From Asterias rubens (lineage: Eukaryota > Echinodermata > Asteroidea > Forcipulatida > Asteriidae), in NCBI RefSeq assembly GCF_902459465.1, contig NC_047073.1, positions 1,054,001 to 1,118,000 of the forward strand: 64,000 nucleotides of DNA. The letters run 5' to 3'. Position numbers and translations under genes: made by a program. This document shows positions 61,337 through 64,000 of the stretch, piece after piece (the first letter of the stretch is position 1; each line of letters opens with the position of its first letter). The notes under the pieces are model-generated. The model saw only the letters and a list, made by a program, of their open reading frames with translations. It was not told the DNA's origin and made no database searches.

Positions 61337-61702
61337 ACATCAGGGCAGAACGTGGGACGGCAGGACAATAAATAAAGACTCCCAAAATTGACAAAATCCT
61401 TCTTGACATAAATCCACAATTTCAAATCTCACAACATCTGAACCGCCAGCTGATTTCGTCGACACATATTGAGCCAGTGTTTTGATTTTTGCACACAGCT
61501 GAAAAAATTGAACCCAAGAGGTCAAACGAGGTCAACCCCAATGCATGTTGGGATAGGCCACATCGTCTCTCCAGCCGCCGCGACACGAAAATCTGTTTGA
61601 CAAGGCAGCATTTTTCAGTCGTAGAATTTTCGATTATTGTTCCTGATTTACTACAAATGAACGAGGGAGATAGATAGAGGGGACACAAGCTATACTGCAA
61701 TC
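61337..61702. promoter_or_regulatory. Probable divergent promoter: 178-aa gene and AP1M1
   Basis: On the minus strand a good donor (GTGAGT) lies at 61331-61336 and pairs with the acceptor ending at 60680, so a 5' UTR exon likely starts above 61337. The AP1M1 start codon is at 61703 on the plus strand. The shared interval is less AT-rich than its surroundings (CCAGCCGCCGCGACACG near 61570). No TATA box was recognised. Transcription starts are not shown by sequence alone. Confidence 0.5.
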
Positions 61703-64000
61703 ATGTCTTTGTCGGCAGTTTTCTTTTTGGACCTGAAGGGAAAGGTACGTTAAAAATGGGAGGGAGGAGTGTCCATTTTCTTTTTGAGTTTTCTCATTGA
61801 GTTTGTGTAGACAGGGTGCCCATTATCCGGACAGTTATATTTTCCTACAAATTGACAAACCACATGTTTCGTTTTAGCTTTAAATTTGGAAAAGTTTCCG
61901 TATGGCGCCACCACTTTTTCATTCGATATGAAATAATATAGTATCTTATTTGGAAAAGTTTCCGTATGGCGCCACCACTTTTTCATTCGAAATAAAATAA
62001 TATAGTATCTAATTTACCTGATTGATATATCCCTTTTTGTAAAAATGAGTGAAAAAGTGGTGGCGCCATACGGAAAGTTATCCTCTTATTTACCTAAATG
62101 AGATATCCCGTTTTGTAAAAATGAGTGAAAAAGTGGTGGCGCCATACGGAAAGTTATCCTTAAATTTCAAAGAATGTTGTTTCATTGGAATAGTTGAACT
62201 TATGATTAAAAACCCTTTATTTTTAACATGCCGAATTATTTTAAGTAAAGCAACATTTTTCCTGGCCAGCTCATTCATTCTTCTACTATCGTCTTCTCCT
62301 TGGCTGGTTGTCTTGTTGTGTGTTTCTAAATAAAAATATAGACTGACTGAAAATTGACTGAAAGTGAAAGACCACTCTCTGGTATGCCGTAATGGCCACT
62401 CGTTGTCCAAACACAACATATTACACAAAGCAAATCTTAGTTTAAAACAAACATTGCCTGATTTTTAGATGTGTTGGAAATAAATAAATCTGCATCTTTC
62501 ATTAATTAAGTTTCAACATTTATTTGTTGAGGATTTTTAATTATTTTCTTTTTAAGCTACTTCATTTAACATTACATGTTACGCCACGCCCACTTTTGTT
62601 TTTGTTCAGGTTGCAACAAAGTTTAAAACTTGTTCAAATATACTTTTGTGCTGAAACGTGTAACTAGTTTGTTTATTTTGTTAATTACAGTAAATACTTT
62701 TTCTCACTGCACTTACTCACGTGTTGATTGTTTTTGTTTCTTCCCGCAGGTTCTGATTTCCCGTAACTACCGCGGGGATGTGGACATGTCATCGGTGGAT
62801 AAGTTTATGGCGCTGTTACTAGATAGAGAAGAAGAGGGCCAAGTGTCTCCCATCCTCACCCATGGATCAGTCACTTTCATGTTCATCAAATGCAATAACC
62901 TCTACTGTATCCTTTGCTTTAAAATTATACATGTTGAGTGAAGCATTACAAGAAATATCACAATAACATGTACATTGAGATATTAATGGGAAGGGTGGCT
63001 AGTTCGTGAACAGGCCTAGAGTTTTAGAAGGCCACGGAGGCCATGGCTTCTGTTGTCCTGGTCTTGGCCTTGGTGCCCCTTCAAACGTTTCTTAAGGTTT
63101 TCCAATGGAAGTGCTCTTTGCAAATGAAAATGGCTTTGCCCTTTCAAATATGAAATCCCAGGCTTGCGTAAAGCTTTCGCTTCTTAACTGTCTGTCTGTC
63201 TGTCTGTCTTGGGGACTCAAGCAAATGCTTGCGACTTGCCTCCATTTCACTAATAATTGTCTTGAGCGCTTTTGTCTTTTTCCTACTGTAATATCTCCCT
63301 AGCATACTCTGATTTTATGAGCATTATGGATGTGACATGAGATCTGATAAAATGTTGAAATTTAAAATGCATCAATCAATTGTTCCAAACTTCAGTCCTG
63401 ATTTACGACTCCTTTACTCTAACTGACAGTGGTCGCTTGTTCAAAGAAGAACGCCAATGTTGCTCTAGTCTTCACCATTTTACATAAAATTGTTGAGGTA
63501 TGTACTTTCGTGTGTTGTTTCCCCAATAAAACAAACTCTAATACTGTGGTAACTCATTACCATAACTGTTGGACACTGATTATGGTGGTACATGTATGCA
63601 TGCCTGGTCCCATGTAAAGCATAACCAGTTTACTTGTGCAGGTCTCAATCCAACACCATTCAGTAATTTAACACCCAAACTGTTGGACTCTGATTATGGT
63701 GGGTTTGCATTATCCGACATAAAGCACAATCAGTTTATGAGTAAAGTCCTCAGAGCGACAAAATTAAACAAAAGATGCAGAACTGCATATTTTGTTTTAT
63801 TTTGGAACAAAACTTTCGGTTTTAAAGATTTGTTGATGGTTAGGGTTTTAACACAGATTTTTCCCAACATTGAACTGTATTTGCATGCTGATTATTTAAT
63901 CAATTTCAATTACTAAAGAAGTTTTTTATTTTGATTTGTCCAGGTTTTTGTGGAGTACTTCAAAGAGCTTGAAGAAGAAAGTATCCGAGACAACTTTGTC
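61703..64000 (+). CDS. AP1M1: AP-1 clathrin adaptor medium chain mu-1, 5' part
   Basis: Four exons are in the window: 61703-61744, 62750-62906, 63430-63497 and 63944-64000, the last running off the end. They encode 108 residues of the N-terminal longin-like domain of mu1: MSLSAVFFLDLKGK, VLISRNYRGDVDMS, SPILTHG, SKKNANVALVF, and VEYFKELEEESIRDNFV. Nearly all of it matches vertebrate AP1M1, including exon phases. In the AP-1 complex, mu1 sits in the core with gamma, beta1 and sigma1, and sorts tyrosine-motif cargo at the trans-Golgi and endosomes. The cargo-binding C-terminal domain is beyond the window. The intron 61745-62749 holds nested GGATAACTTTC elements. Confidence 0.97.
61889..62159. 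mobile_element. Two interleaved GGATAACTTTC MITEs
   Basis: Four copies of the arm TGGCGCCACCACTTTTTCA occur, two in each orientation, near 61900, 61968, 62051 and 62132. The centres share GATATATCCC/GATATCCC words. This looks like one copy inserted in, or partly duplicated with, another. It lies in AP1M1 intron 1. Confidence 0.8.
63013..63170 (+). repeat. GGCCTTGGTGCCCC-family repeat in AP1M1 intron 2
   Basis: It contains GGCCTTGGTGCCCCTTCAAA and TTTTCCAATGGAAGTG, matching the copies at 32440-32605 and 40733-40925. It is followed by a (CTGT)n run at 63190-63210. Confidence 0.8.
63560..63745. repeat. Degenerate tandem duplication in AP1M1 intron 3
   Basis: Two stretches about 113 bp apart (near 63566 and 63679) share AACTGTTGGAC, CTGATTATGGTGG and a CAGTTTA end. 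The 115-codon frame over it is not supported as a gene. Confidence 0.6.

Overview
This is a piece of a metazoan nuclear genome. It is AT-rich and its genes have many short exons bounded by GT..AG introns. Miniature inverted-repeat elements, tRNA-derived SINE pieces and tandem arrays are very dense. The repeat vocabulary (GGGCCC-AATTTCAT foldbacks, TTAA-flanked elements with GGCAGTGGACAC ends) and vertebrate-like genes of invertebrate structure suggest an echinoderm, perhaps a sea star. That assignment is inference from memory, not a search. No bacterial, phage or CRISPR features are present.

Six protein-coding genes can be built exon by exon with consistent reading phases. (1) 252-10710, plus strand: the 3' part of a receptor-type tyrosine phosphatase, with the end of an active D1 domain and a whole, catalytically degenerate D2. 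(2) 13324-19103, minus: a PHF24/GINIP-like protein with a PHD finger and two EF-hand loops, convergent with gene 1. (3) 28989-42754, plus: SSX2IP/ADIP, a coiled-coil junction and centrosome protein, after about 10 kb of repeat-filled intergenic DNA. (4) 48387-52144, plus: FAM32A, 113 aa. (5) 56574-60566, minus: an unrecognised 178-aa, probably nuclear protein. (6) 61703-64000, plus: the 5' end of AP1M1, the AP-1 clathrin adaptor mu subunit, head-to-head with gene 5. FAM32A and AP1M1 are also neighbours on human chromosome 19p13.11, so this looks like old microsynteny.

The genes do not form one pathway. The D1 and D2 halves of the phosphatase share four intron positions and nearly identical exon sizes, while D2 has lost the catalytic arginine. 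SSX2IP carries a decayed partial exon duplication. An optional PHF24-like exon appears to end inside a SINE.

Mobile DNA with readable ends includes a 240-bp near-perfect foldback with a 9-bp target duplication (Mutator-like), a 491-bp hAT-like element with an 8-bp duplication, and TTAA-flanked elements. Two decayed LINE tails are also present. No convincing undescribed multi-gene system was found. The best candidates for novelty are the 178-aa gene, a 180-aa intronic ORF at 58179-58721, and the repeat/splice-site interplay.
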